Positions 1 to 11,400 of a DNA stretch of 64,000 nucleotides are shown one piece after another (position 1 is the first letter of the stretch; each line of letters opens with the position of its first letter). Source of the stretch: Calycina herbarum (Eukaryota; Ascomycota; Leotiomycetes; Helotiales; Pezizellaceae); the NCBI GenBank assembly GCA_001414485.1, contig LLEY01000022.1, positions 248,001 to 312,000 of the forward strand, given 5' to 3'. Below the pieces are notes generated by a model. The model was not told the DNA's origin. It did no database searches and saw only the letters and a program-made list of their open reading frames with translations. A program made the position numbers and the translations under genes.

Positions 1-785
1 TTTAAAATCTATGATTTCTAAGTAGTGTTAATTTCTATAGAATCTCTATAGTTCTTTTTACTATTCTTTTCTTATTAATATCTATAACTACCTCTTTTTT
101 CTAGGCTTTATTTATAATTCTAATTATTAATCTTAATTATATTATTAGTTAATTTATTAAGCGTATCTAGGAAGTTATCCTAAGCTAGCTCGTTCTTAAT
201 ACTATCTTTTAATTCTTTATAAAACTGTTATATAAGGCTTCGTCGTTCTAGCTAAGGTATATAGAGTACTATTAGAATATTAATATATACTTAGTAGCCG
301 AGCCTTTTTATTAAAGAGTATATAAGACTTATACTACTTTTTTCTTTAAATCTATATCTATAAACACCTGATTAATCTCTTTCTTAAACCTAGTAATAGT
401 TAAGAATAACTCTTAAGTACTTTTACTTATAAGATTAAATACTTTTCTATTTAATATTTTATTTTTCTAAAAATCCTCTAAATAAGGTTCTATCTAGTTA
501 TACGCTACTTTCTTAAGACGAGTAGTAAGTTATATAATCTAATCTGTTTTATAGGTAAACTATACTAAGTAAAAGTTTAAGTATATTAAAGCTTTTATAA
601 TAAACTTAGTAAGTTTCTCTAGAGAGCTATTAAATGTTTTTAGTACTAGTAGTTTCACCTCCTCTCTAAGAGTAGTAACTAGTACTACTAGTATTATTAG
701 CGCTGCTAGTAGTATAGGAGTTAAGCCTAAGACTAGTATATTCTTCGATATTATATCAGTAGTACTTCTACTAGAGTGCTTAAAG
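1..785 (-). mobile_element. Interior of an older Ty3/Gypsy-like element, cut by window edge
   Basis: This is very TpA-rich sequence with stops in all frames. It directly abuts an LTR of the same family as element A, and the last bases before that LTR (gtgcttaaag) match the bases that precede the 5' LTR of element A at 7886-7894. By that position it should be the gag side of an older minus-strand element that continues beyond the left edge. I see no conserved protein motif here, so the assignment rests on position and the shared junction. Confidence 0.5.
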
Positions 786-1075
786 TATAACGAAATAATA
801 AGCTATCTAATAAAAGTAATTATTTTAATAGTTAGTATATAGATAAGAAGTACTAATACGATAAGTTATTTACTTAGAAATAAACTCGTTACTTATATCA
901 AAGATATTAAACAAGATAATAAGATTAATAACTAGAGTTAAGTACGAAGCTTCTATCTAGGTAGTAGATATACTAGTATATATAGAACCTCTTATACTAC
1001 CTAGATCCCTATATAAGCCTAGATCTCTAGATCTCTATAGATCTCTTAAGAGATCTAAGAAGATCTATTATATAA
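786..1075 (-). repeat. Left part of an old Gypsy LTR, split by element A
   Basis: It begins tataacgaaa and follows the A and B LTRs up to the GATCT-rich stretch, then stops at TATAA where element A is inserted. The missing part resumes at 8349. The two parts together, less the 5-bp duplication, give 455 bp, the length of the intact LTRs elsewhere. It contains an 18-bp palindrome of GATCT repeats (agatctcttaagagatct). Confidence 0.8.
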
Positions 1076-1514
1076 TATAACGAAACTTAAACGAACTAAA
1101 CAAAGATGACTAAGTCTCGAAGGTTGGTATATAGGTAAGAAGTATAGATACGCCGGGTTATTTACTTAGAAGTGAACTCGTTACTTATATTAAAGATGTT
1201 AAATAAGATAATAAGATTGATAACTAAAGTTAAGTACGAAGCTCCTATCTAATAGCAGACGTGCTAGTTTTATATAGAACCTCTTATACTACCTGGATCC
1301 CTATATAAGCCTAGATCTCTCTAGATCTCTCAAGGGATCTGAGGAGATCTATCACGTGACTACCAACGATTATCTAATAGTAAGATCCTGAAATACCTAA
1401 ATGCCTTTATATTACTGATTTCCTCCTATACTACCTTCCGTTTCCTAGATATCGTGCCTTATCCTATTAGAGCGCTATCTAGACTACTTACTACGTATAA
1501 CGTAATTCGTAATA
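1076..1514 (-). repeat. 3' LTR of Gypsy element A
   Basis: About 439 bp. It starts tataacgaaa and ends attcgtaata on the plus strand. It matches 7895-8348, 48655-49110 and 59025-59480 over its length, with mostly transition differences. On the element's own strand it would begin TGTTACGAAT before RIP. Confidence 0.88.
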
Positions 1515-1793
1515 CTATCCCCTTCTTAGCCTAGCGTATCCTTACACTTAAGTATAAGCTAAGGAACTCGGTTAGAGTACTAGCAGTATCCTTTCCTTTC
1601 TATTATATCCTATTCTATATAAAAGAAGAAAGAAGAATAAATACTTCTTATAAAAAGTATTAAAATAGTTTATAACGAAATATTACCCTATTCTTACTAT
1701 ACTTTTTAAAAACGTAGATGTTTTATTAACACTTCCTAATCTTCTTAATATTCTAAATACGTTTGTTCGAAACTAAAATATAATAGAACTAAC

Positions 1794-2160
1794 GATGCCT
1801 AGGAGAAGAACGTTCCTCGTACTAGCGACTGGTCCTCTATCGAAAGACAAGAGGAGAAGCTGGATAGGGAGGAGGAGGAGGCGATAGCGAAGATTCTATA
1901 GTTATAAAAGCAGAAGGCCTTTCTTAAAGAAAGGCGACGTAAAATGTCCTATCGAGGACTTCGCTTTCTTAATAAACTTAACACTACCGAGGAGGTAGAA
2001 AAGAAAGAGAAGGAAGAGAGAGAAAGAAGGGAGTAAGAGCAGCGCGAGGCAGAGATTGCCTGTCTAGTAGCTCTGCCTATTCCTACTAGTTTCTAATCCG
2101 AGATAGGCCTTAACCTAGCCTTCCTTATAGCCTTTCCTTCGAACTATAAGATATAGTTAA
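1794..2160 (+). pseudogene. Opposite-strand ORF relic between pol and 3' LTR of element A
   Basis: A patch with clearly higher GC and few stops reads on the plus strand, opposite to gag-pol. From 1794 one frame gives a charged, coiled-coil-like protein with the segment DWSSIERQEEKLDREEEE and further E/K/R-rich runs. Its few stops are TAG or TAA at places where Gln fits the heptad-like context. The right limit is approximate. I do not recognise the family. Extra ORFs between pol and the 3' LTR are known in some Gypsy elements, but the function here is unknown. Confidence 0.5.
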
Positions 2161-4404
2161 ACCTAGGTTTTTCTAATAGAACTTCTAAAGTTCTACTAAG
2201 TAATAGTTAAGATTACTCTTTAGTTCCTAAGTGTTTTCTAAGTATAGGTAATCTAACTATTTAATTAAATACTTAATCTTACCTCTAATAATCTTATAGT
2301 TAAGAATCCTTTTAACCTTATATTCGGCGTTTAGATTTACTAGTTAAATTTCTATAATTAGAGCTAGTAGTGCTCTTAGTAGTACTAGTTCGAGTAAGGA
2401 TATATAGAATACTAGATAGATGTTTATTATCCTTAGTAACGTTAATTTATAATTTAAAGGTCCTCTAACTTGTTTAATTTTAAATAGTCTAAGTTTTTTA
2501 TAATCTAGTTTATTACTTAGTCTTTTTATATTAATATTCTTCTATACTAAGTAGACTTTATCCCTCTCTTTTAGTATTAGCTCTTAACTATATCGTTTAT
2601 TATAGTAGTACGCGTTTCTTTCTACTATAAATTACAAGTCCTCTATAAGTTCCTTATATAGACTCTTAATTTTCGAGACCTAAATACGAGTAAGTTGGTT
2701 ATTAATAGTCGTAGATAGTAGTTCTTAATATACTATTAATTTATACCTAAAATTAGTATAGAATAGTATAATAAGTGTTATTTCTGTTACTAAACTATTA
2801 TAAGCGAACTATACTAAGGGCAGCAGTTCTACCTAGTTGTCTTACTAGTAGTTTATATAATAATAAAGGTATATTTTAACTACTTAATTTATTCGTTCGT
2901 TTCCTCTATTTGTTTAAGAGTAGAAAGCTATAGAAAGCTTTCTTTTTATATCTAATCGTTCTATAAGAGCAATCTAAAATTTCAAAGTAAAGAGCTTGTC
3001 TCTATCTAAGAGTATCTCTTTAGGTAGTCTATATCTTAAGACTACTTCTCTAAGGAATATAAATACTAATTCCTTAGCTATACTTAACTCTATATATACT
3101 ATTAGGATTATATACTTTATAAGTTATTCTATAATAACTAGGATTATATTATATTTAACTCCTATTATTAGATCTTTAGATTTTAGTAATTTAATAATAA
3201 AATCTATAGATATTGATTTCTAAGGTATCTATAGTATTAGAGTAGTGTTTATCTATTTATAAGAAGTATTATAGGAAGCCTTATTCCTAGTATAGGTATT
3301 ATATTCTATTATTACTTCCTTAACTATTATAGATAACCGATTAATATAGTAGTATTATCTTATTCTCTAGAAGGTTCTATAAATTCCTTAGTAACCGTGT
3401 ATAGGCGTAGTATAGTATTCTTATATAAACTCCTTTATATATAAGCTAAGAACCTATAATTTCCTCTTTATATATTAGTTATAACCTTTATATATATTCT
3501 AAATTTTATTTATCTAGATATCGTTTATTACTACTATTTCGTATATAATAAGTACTAAGTCTCTATTCTTAAGAGTTTTTAAGATTATAATCTTCTTATA
3601 CTTCTTATTTCCCTTATATCTAGGTTTCTAGCTAAGAGTATTAGCCTAAGTATTTAACGTTCTCTTTATATACTAAATAATAATATCAAATCCTTCTAAT
3701 ATCTCTAACTACCTAGCTAATCGTCTTATTATAAGTTCCTTAGTCGTTATAAACGTTCTAAGGTTCTTGTAGTTAGATAAAACTATAACTAGGTATTTTA
3801 CTAACTATAAATAAATTCTCTAGTATTCTAAAGCTAATACTATAGTAAGTAGTTCCTTATTAAAAATACTATAATTTTATTATACTAGGTTAAATGTTTT
3901 AGAATAATATATAATAGGTATAAGTTTTCCCTTATTATTTAGCTATAGATAAACCGTACTTACTACTATATCTAAGATATCTATTTTAATTATACTAGGT
4001 TTATCTATATTAAAATTATATAAGATAGGCTTTTCTATAAACTTTGCTTTAATTTTCTAAAAAGCATTCTTCGCCTATTTATTCTATATAAACCTAATAG
4101 CTTTCTTAACTAATACCGACATTAGTTTAGTAATCTTTATATAGTCTTATATAAATAGACAGTAAAAGTTTATAAATCTAAGAAAAGACTATACATCTTT
4201 TACATTCTCTAGTAATTTCTAGTTTAAGACGTCTTAGATCTTTACTAGATCTATTTCTATTTTTCCTAAGCTAAATACCTATCCTAGAAAAAGTGTCTAA
4301 GTTACTCTAAACTCGTATTTCAAGAGTTTTAACTAAGAGTTTACTTTTATAAGTCGTTATAAAACTTCTCTAACATATCTCTTATATTCTTCTTCTTTTT
4401 CTAA

Positions 4405-4431
4405 GAAGATTAGGATATTATCTAAGTAATA
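4405..4431 (-). pseudogene. Reverse transcriptase active-site remnant of element A
   Basis: The minus strand reads YYLDNILIF, the Ty3/Gypsy catalytic box YLDDILIFS with the second Asp changed to Asn. GAT or GAC to AAT or AAC is a G-to-A change as made by RIP. It fixes the strand and superfamily of the element. Confidence 0.88.
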
Positions 4432-6936
4432 AATTACTATTACTCTTAGAAGATCCTTTAAAATATTATTATTTTATCTCTAATATATAGCTAGTATATT
4501 ATATAATCTAAATAGTATAACTATATATTTATAAAGGCCTAATAGTAAGGTAAATACTATCTTCTATTCATTCTTAACTTTTATTTATATAAGTCTATAA
4601 GTGTTTTATTAATCTAGTTTCGTAAATTATACTACCTTACTTAACTTATCTTATAAGTATTAGCTAGGTAGTAGCAGATAAGCGTCCTTAACTATAGCGT
4701 GATTTACTTCTTAGTAATTAATATATACTCTTCTATCTAGATCGTCTTTCTTCTTAATAATAAGTATATTTAAGGTAATTAGTAACTTAGATCTTCTAAT
4801 ATATCCCTTCTTAATACCTTCCTTTATATAACTTTCTATTCTCTATAGGCTTTTCTAGTTATATAACCGAAGCTTCTACTTTAAGAAGTAATAATCCTCT
4901 TTTAATTTAATCTTATAATCCTATAAGTAATGTTTTAGCAAGGCTTATAAGTCTTCTAGGTTTTTAAACAAAGCTTTAAATTCTCTATACTATATAGGTA
5001 TTTCGTTATTAGCTTTCTTACTAACTTATAAAAGACCCTAGACAAGGTGTCCTAGCACTTTAAAAGAGGTAGCGCTAACCTTATTCTAGCCTTAAAGTTA
5101 TAAATACAAACCCTTATATTTATATCGACTAAAGGTTATTATTCTATCCTTCTAATCGATTTCTAGATTATATTCCTAAATCTATAGTATACTAAATATT
5201 ACTTCCTTACTTCCTATTTTAATAATATCGAATTATATATCTAAATAGTATCTTTTAATATTAACCTTTATTAGGATAGTTTACTAATTAATAATTCTAT
5301 TTTAATATATAATATCTATTCTATTAACTACTTCTAATTAGTATAGTCTTATTCCTTTAATTAGAACGTTTAGCTTCTCTCGAGCTATTAGGGAAATAAA
5401 GTTGTCTATTACTCCTAAGTCTATTATAACTTATAACTTTTTCCCTTATATTTCTATAGTTACTATTAACTGTCTTTCTCTTAAAGTAGCGTTTAGCTTT
5501 ACTTTAATATATTAGACTTCGAAAGATCGATTTTCTTAGTTATAATTCTTTCTTTCCTCGTTCTTATACTATAGAAAGAATCTTACTCTTTTCTTATTAG
5601 TATATACTACCTTATATACAAGTCTATATTCTACGATTTCTATAGTTTTAGAGATTTCTCTTATAAATCGTTTTAGTATTTATTTATAATTATATTAGAT
5701 CTATTTATAATTAGTTTCTAAAATAGCTTCTATAGACTATAGTTCTCCTATATATAGATAATCTAAAGTAGCCTCTAGTATACTTATTTCTAGTTTTATA
5801 TAATAAACCTTAAATATATAGTCTCTTGAATTCTTTTCCTTAATAGTCTAAATCCTAGACTAAGGAAAGAATACTACTCCTTCTTTATCTGATAATACTA
5901 CTTCGTATATCTAATAATATTCTACTATCTTAGTAGGCTCTAGTAATATTCCTTTGAATTGCTTCTATAATAACTAGTCTAAAGTTAGATTTAGTTTATA
6001 TTATATCTATTATACTATTATTTCCTAAACTGCTTCTATAAACTATAGTTCTCCTATTAATAGATAGTATAATTCTTCTAGTTCTATCTTAGCCTATCTA
6101 GTTATATCGAGTTTCCTTTACTTCTAGAATAATATACTAAATAGTTATTATAAGTTGTATTTTCTAAATACTAACCTATTATTCCTAATTAATATAACTA
6201 TAATATATTACTTAAATTCCTCTAGTATAACATCTTCAAGTAGTGTCTTAAGAAAAGAGGTTTTAATTCGTCTTATAAATCCTATTAGAACTTACTATAT
6301 CTATATACTAGTCTTATCTGAAATATCGTATATTCTCTATATATCTCTTACTTTAGAGTAGCTAGGTTTTTTAACTAGTTATCGTTTTTGTTCTAGTTTC
6401 TTTTTTTTAATAGTTTTCTATCTAGTAATTAAACTAACTAGAGTTATTATTTTAGGGTTATTACTTATAACTGTATACGTTGTTAAGATAGTTAGGTTAA
6501 CTCCTTATATTATATAAGGACTCTAGAAGTCTAGTTTCTAGTTATTAATATATACCTATTGATTTCCTTGTTTAAAGGTTCTAAGGAAAGCCTAAGTTTC
6601 TTTAACTTCGGAGTCTTCCTTTCTTATTTCACCTTCTAAGCTAGAAGATGAATCCGATGTCTCCGAAGAGCTAGTCGATAGTAGTGATTCGTATTCTACT
6701 TAAAGAGGTTGCTTAGATTCTATTACTGATTGTATATTATAATATTCTTTAAGAAGTAGGTCTCTATTATCATCAGTGTCTTAAATACTACTAATTCCTT
6801 CGGTTTTAATCTAGGTTCTATATCCTCGTACCTCGAGCTCCTTATCTAAGAGTTTAATACGATTAGTTAAAGCTACTTATTATCGAATAGTAGTATTGAT
6901 TTGTTTCTTTCTCTTAGAGTCTTTCTTCTTACTATA

Positions 6937-6975
6937 CTTATTTGCTCTATAACCTAGAAGGCTATAGTTATAACA
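6937..6975 (-). pseudogene. Gag zinc-knuckle remnant of element A
   Basis: The minus strand reads CYNYSLLGYRANK. This lines up with a CCHC knuckle (C-x2-C-x4-H-x4-C) in which Cys became Tyr, Gly became Ser and His became Tyr, each explicable by a single C-to-T or G-to-A change. The same segment is present in element B near 58.1 kb. Confidence 0.75.
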
Positions 6976-7894
6976 TAAGTTCTATTCGCGTCGATAATTT
7001 CGCTTCTTCTAGGAAAGTCCTCCTTTCTTTAGAAAGGTTTTCTTCTATATAGCGTTTACCTCCTTACTATGTTTATTAGTATAAGAGTGCTTCTACTTTC
7101 CTAACTCTTTACTCTTTTCTCTATACCTAGGGTTACTCTTTCTAAATTTATATAGGTAGTTGTCTAGCTAGATAACCTTCTTAATTATACTTATAATAGT
7201 TAAGAATTATATATTCTGTTTAGCTATTTCCTTATAGATATATATCTTTAATCCTCTATAAAAGAGTTTTATAAGAGTAATAGTATCCTATCCCGACTTT
7301 GTCTTATAATATTAGAATTTATTAGCGTAATCTATTACTAATCCGGTCTAGTATAATTCTAAAAGCTTATATATAGTTGTTTAAATTATATCGAAGTCTT
7401 TAAAGACTTTCTTAATAGTTACTTTAAATCTTTTCTAAGATTTAAATATAATCTTAGTTAATTCTATCTTTCTGTCTTTATCCTTATTCTTAAAGAAGTC
7501 CTCTAAGTATAGCTAAGCCTATTCTAATACTAATCCCCTAAGATAGGAGATAGCAAAGATAGTTCGTAAGTTGTAATTACCTTTGAACTTATTAGAATTA
7601 AAGTTAAAATAGATATCTATTTAGAAAAGGAATAAGTTAAGTTCCTTTCGCTTTCTATAATATATATCGAGTATCTTAACTTTAATAGACTTAAGTGCTT
7701 CGACCTTATAAGGCTCAGGTACGTCTAGTATACTAATATTATCGTCGTTCCTAGTTAACTATATACTAGCAGGTGTTCTTCTAGTCGCACTTCTAGATAT
7801 TCCTACGACGTTGACTCGGCTAGTATTCGAGCTAGCTACTACGGCGAGGGTTGCTAGGGCTATAGCGACTGAACTTCTAAGTAGGTGCTTAAAG

Positions 7895-8348
7895 TATAAC
7901 GAAACTTAAATAAACTAATAAAGATAACTAAGTCTCGAAGGTTAGTATATAGGTAAGAAGTATAGATATACTAGGTTGTTTACTTAGAAGTAAACTCGTT
8001 ACTTATATCAAAGATATTAAATAAGATAATAAGATTAATAACTAAAGTTAAGTACGAAGCTCCTATTTAATAGCAGACGTGCTAGTTTTATATAGAACCT
8101 CTCGTACTACCTGGATCCCTATACAAGCCTAGATCCCTAGATCCCTAGATCTCTCTAGATCTCTTAAGAGATCTGAGGGGATCTATTACGTAACTACCAA
8201 CGATTATCTAATAGTGAGATCCTGAAATACCTAAATACCTTTATATTACTGATTTCCTCCTATACTACCTTCCGTTTCCTAGATATCGTACCTTGTTCTA
8301 TTAGAGCGCCGTCTAGACTACTTACTACGTATAACGTGATTCGTAATA
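7895..8348 (-). repeat. 5' LTR of Gypsy element A
   Basis: About 454 bp, starting tataacgaaa and ending attcgtaata. The perfect 18-bp palindrome agatctcttaagagatct is at 8157-8174. A primer-binding site was not recognised; the adjoining bases are ggtgcttaaag on the plus strand. Confidence 0.88.
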
Positions 8349-8518
8349 TATAACTTCTAATAGTTATCTAATAATAAGATCCTAGAATACCTAAATACCT
8401 TCGTATTACTAATTCTCTCTAGTATTATCTTTTATTTCCTAGATATTATATCTTATTCTATTAAAGCGCTGTCTAAACTACTTATTATATATAACGTAAT
8501 TCGTAATATCTACTACTT
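8349..8518 (-). repeat. Right part of the old LTR split by element A
   Basis: It starts with the duplicated TATAA and continues the LTR exactly where 786-1075 stopped, ending at tcgtaata. This proves that element A landed inside an older LTR of its own family. Confidence 0.8.
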
Positions 8519-9341
8519 ATAAGATAGGATTAAATAACTATAATATATAGTATTAATTAAATTAAATCGGAATCTAATAAACTAGAAGTATTTACAGCCT
8601 TTTAACAAGTTTATATATTATAACTAGTCTTCTTATAAGTGCTATATCGTTGCTTAGAGAGTTGTCTCTTATTTTACCTACTCTCTTTAGAACGCTTATC
8701 GCGTCGAGTCTATTCCTCTATCTCTTTCTAAGCTAATACGTCCTACGTATCCTCTATAGTAAATATACCTCCTTAACGGACCCGAGTCTTTTTAGCTAAT
8801 AACAAAGTTATTTCATAAGCTAATAGCTCTATACTCTTAGCTAATATAGCGACTGTCTTAAAAATAGAGGTTAGTAAGCTTTATTAATAACGTATAATCT
8901 AATTCTTAACTAAAGTTATTTATAAAAGAATATTAGTTAGACTATAAGAGGTCTATAAGACCTAGAGATTAGTATTTATAAAGAGGGTAGCTATAGAGGT
9001 TAGAGTCTATAACCTTATATTAAGCTTAGAAAGAATAGTTTAAGAATTAAAAGGTACTAAGCTAGCTCTGTAGAATCTAGCTTAACTATTCTAGGCTATT
9101 ATAAAGACTGAATAGGTAGCTTTAAAAGCGAGAAAGAACTTAACCTTTGTAATATAGTTAATATAAGCTTTAATAAAAGTCTTAATCTAGTAATTATATA
9201 CTCGCTTTAGTATACTAAAACATCTAATATCTAGTAACTAGGTTAGATAAGAAGAGTAAGAAGGTAAATAAAGAGTAATAATATTATATACCTTATAGTA
9301 CTCTTAGAATTCAGCTGATTTATAACTCTTATATCTATTAA

Positions 9342-9472
9342 TGTTGCTGGAATCGCTTAGAATCAGTAACACGTGATCTAGAACATTCTAGAATTGTAAA
9401 TTTGTATATAAATACATCCTTTCTCTTCCTCTATTTAAGAGGTTTAAGGTATAATAAAAGCATTTTTTCACA
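9342..9472 (+). repeat. 5' LTR of the TRIM
   Basis: 131 bp. In order it holds a CACGTG hexamer (9370-9375), a heat-shock-type element (9381-9393), a TATA box (9405-9412) and a pyrimidine stretch. This layout fits a short U3 promoter. Confidence 0.88.
9381..9412 (+). promoter_or_regulatory. Heat-shock-type element plus TATA box in the TRIM LTR
   Basis: GAAcaTTCtaGAA at 9381-9393 is three perfect inverted nGAAn units, the minimal Hsf1 binding arrangement. TATATAAA follows at 9405-9412. The same block is kept unchanged in the second LTR at 9879-9891. Binding and induction are inferred from the motif, not shown. Confidence 0.6.
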
Positions 9473-9610
9473 TAGTAGCAATGCTGGTTACTGTAGCGCT
9501 CGCGCGTATTATAGTATAGTAAGGACAAAATGCTGTGTTCTCCCGCAGATCTGGATAAGACTAGAATAGCTAGGCAACCTGCGTAATCAAAGCACCTGTA
9601 CGTATAAGGC

Positions 9611-9674
9611 GTCGGTCTCCTTATAAAACAAAAACCGAAGGAGTCGGTCTCCTTATAAAATAAGAACCGGAGGA
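9611..9674 (+). repeat. Two 32-bp tandem units inside the TRIM
   Basis: Units 9611-9642 and 9643-9674 both begin gtcggtctccttataaaa. Each also has outer bases that pair with each other (ggtctcc and ggagga), so each could fold as a hairpin. The role is unknown. Confidence 0.75.
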
Positions 9675-9839
9675 ACATCCCACCTCTCTAAATACTCGGG
9701 TGAAAGACGTATAGTTTACTTATATACTTATGGTTTTCCCCTTCTGTTAGAGGTCTACTGGAAGTTAGAAGGAGGGTTTTTTACTCCAGGGTATCTATCT
9801 CTATATACTGATTCAGGGTGTATACTGATTCAGAGGGAG

Positions 9840-9970
9840 TGTTACTGGAATCGCTTAGAATCAGTAACACGTGATCTAGAACATTCTAGAATTGTAAATT
9901 TGTATATAAATACATCCTTTCTCTTCCTCTATTTAAGAGGTTTAAGGTATAATAAAAGCATTTTTTTATA
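9840..9970 (+). repeat. 3' LTR of the TRIM
   Basis: 131 bp, identical to the first LTR except for G-to-A at its fifth base and two C-to-T changes in the last four bases. It is followed directly by the ATTAA duplication. Confidence 0.88.
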
Positions 9971-10730
9971 ATTAAGAATAAGTATTTAATATAGACCTTT
10001 TACTTAAGTAGAAGTATACTTATTAAAGTACTTAAGCTATTATAGACCTATCTTATTATTCGTCTATCTATTATTTATAGGTTTAATAACCTAGTTATAT
10101 AGGAGGCCGCTCTTAGTATACTAACTTATAAGATAATTCTTCTTTTAAACTACTAGAAATAGAGAGATACTCTAACCTTCGCTATTAATATAAATAATTA
10201 CTATCGTCTATTCCCGATTACTTAGCTAAACTGCCTTACCTCTACTACGTCGATCTACGTAAGTTATAACTATTACTAAGGAGATTATATCTATTATAAA
10301 GCCTGTCTTATTAAAGTTATAGAAATCAGAGTTAATAATACTATATTTCGTCTATATATTCTTAACTAGTTAAAACTACGTGCTAATAAGCTCTAGACCT
10401 TTATATAAGGCTCTTTAAAAGTTATAAACACGATTAAAACACGTCTTTAACTCTGGTTAATATTATATAAATTAATACGCCTAGTTCTTACTAATACGTA
10501 ATACCTCTTAAGATTCGAGTAGAAGATTTACTATATCTTTAACACTAGCTAGTTAGAGTATAAATCCTCTTAAATCTAGATTAAGTATATATCGAATAAT
10601 TATCTCCTCCTCTAAGTCGTTTAACTTATAATAATTAGCTTTGGTTTTAGAGCGATAGGTTTAGCCAGCTATTCTATAAGAAAGAGTAGCGTATAGTACT
10701 TTATAGATCTGAATAGCCTTAAAAAAATCG

Positions 10731-11400
10731 ACTTTTATTAATTTGCGATTTACGATTTGCGATTTGTCTCTAGAGGGCCATATTAATCGATAATTTAAGC
10801 TTTGCAATTTGCGATTTGTTTCAATGTAACTTTTTGGCTTGAAAACTCACGACTTGAAATATTATCTTGAACAACTTTATTCAGCCTGCCTAGAAACAAT
10901 TATTTTGCGCAATCCAGCCCTCGAGATGAACTGTTATCACACTCGTGACAGGCAAGAACTTCGGACATTGCTCTCTACACACCTACCAGGTGCGGCATCC
11001 AGATAGCCTGCGGCAATTGGAAGTATTGATCAATAAGGTCTTGAAGAATGAGCCTGAGCCTTGCCGATCAACAGCTGCCACTATCCGTGAGTATTCAGAA
11101 CAATAATTGATACATATTGAAGCACAAGTTTCCCCCTGCCTATACAAGAAACACACGCATTTGAAATCGAACACAAGTATTTCTTACACACGTAGAGGAA
11201 AGATAAACGAAATGGAAAATTAATGAGATAAAATGAATCACGATTGGCTATCTCGCTTGTGCACCGCCCCTTTTTACCCTCGCCTACACGCAGGATTACT
11301 GCACCGCCACCTTCCTGGAATACATATAAACCTCCTCTGGCACTTTTGTTCTTGTACCAGGAAGCTTATACGTTCAAGGAATTGTGTTGGGGTAATCTAA
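10731..11400. other. Edge of the AT block and promoter side of the 2EXR gene
   Basis: Composition changes sharply from TpA-rich relic to ordinary sequence at about 10.73 kb. Just inside the edge a short heptamer-like array (tttgcga, tttacga) lies at about 10741-10768. A TATA-like catataaa at 11323-11330 lies about 70 bp before the start codon of the 2EXR gene. No gene was recognised. Confidence 0.55.

Larger units (their letters stand above)
1076..8348 (-). mobile_element. Ty3/Gypsy retrotransposon A, RIP-degraded, 7.27 kb
   Basis: Two LTRs in direct orientation (1076-1514 and 7895-8348) enclose a minus-strand interior. A 5-bp target duplication TATAA lies at 1071-1075 and 8349-8353. LTR ends are of the TGTTACGA...TCGTTACA type with CA changed to TA. 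The order on the minus strand is gag with a zinc knuckle near 6.95 kb, then pol with reverse transcriptase near 4.4 kb, integrase presumably below that, and the 3' LTR. Reading frames are full of TAG and TAA codons where CAG, CAA or TGG would be expected, which is the signature of RIP. It is surely inactive. Confidence 0.9.
9342..9970 (+). mobile_element. TRIM: miniature non-coding LTR retrotransposon, 629 bp
   Basis: Two direct 131-bp LTRs (9342-9472 and 9840-9970) flank a 367-bp interior. The LTRs begin TGTT and end in CACA (first) or TATA (second). A perfect 5-bp target duplication ATTAA is at 9337-9341 and 9971-9975. A purine tract, cagagggag, lies directly before the second LTR, as expected of a plus-oriented polypurine tract. 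No pol motif exists in the short interior. A primer-binding site is not obvious in the bases after the first LTR. The paralogous Fot1 copy near 63.28 kb shows the empty site. The LTRs differ at three positions, all CpA-to-TpA or its complement. Confidence 0.88.
8519..10730 (-). mobile_element. Fot1/pogo-like DNA transposon relic, interrupted by a TRIM
   Basis: The minus strand carries DFYNFNKTGF near 10.29-10.33 kb, the fungal pogo/Fot1 transposase motif NFDETGF with Asp and Glu changed to Asn and Lys by RIP-type changes. The sequence runs parallel to the Fot1 copy at 62354-64000. The left terminal repeat seen in that copy is missing here, and the right edge is where composition returns to normal, so both limits are approximate. 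A 629-bp TRIM sits at 9342-9970. Confidence 0.78.

Noticed and set aside
2996..3223. 75-codon frame in the left AT block
   Set aside because: Low-complexity I/L/S/T composition from TpA-rich DNA, opposite to pol of element A.
8349..8518. Possible separate solo LTR fragment
   Set aside because: It is explained as the second half of the LTR split by element A, with matching lengths and TATAA duplication.
9388..9678. 96-codon minus-strand frame across the TRIM
   Set aside because: It spans LTR, tandem repeat and interior with no homology; the TRIM is non-coding.
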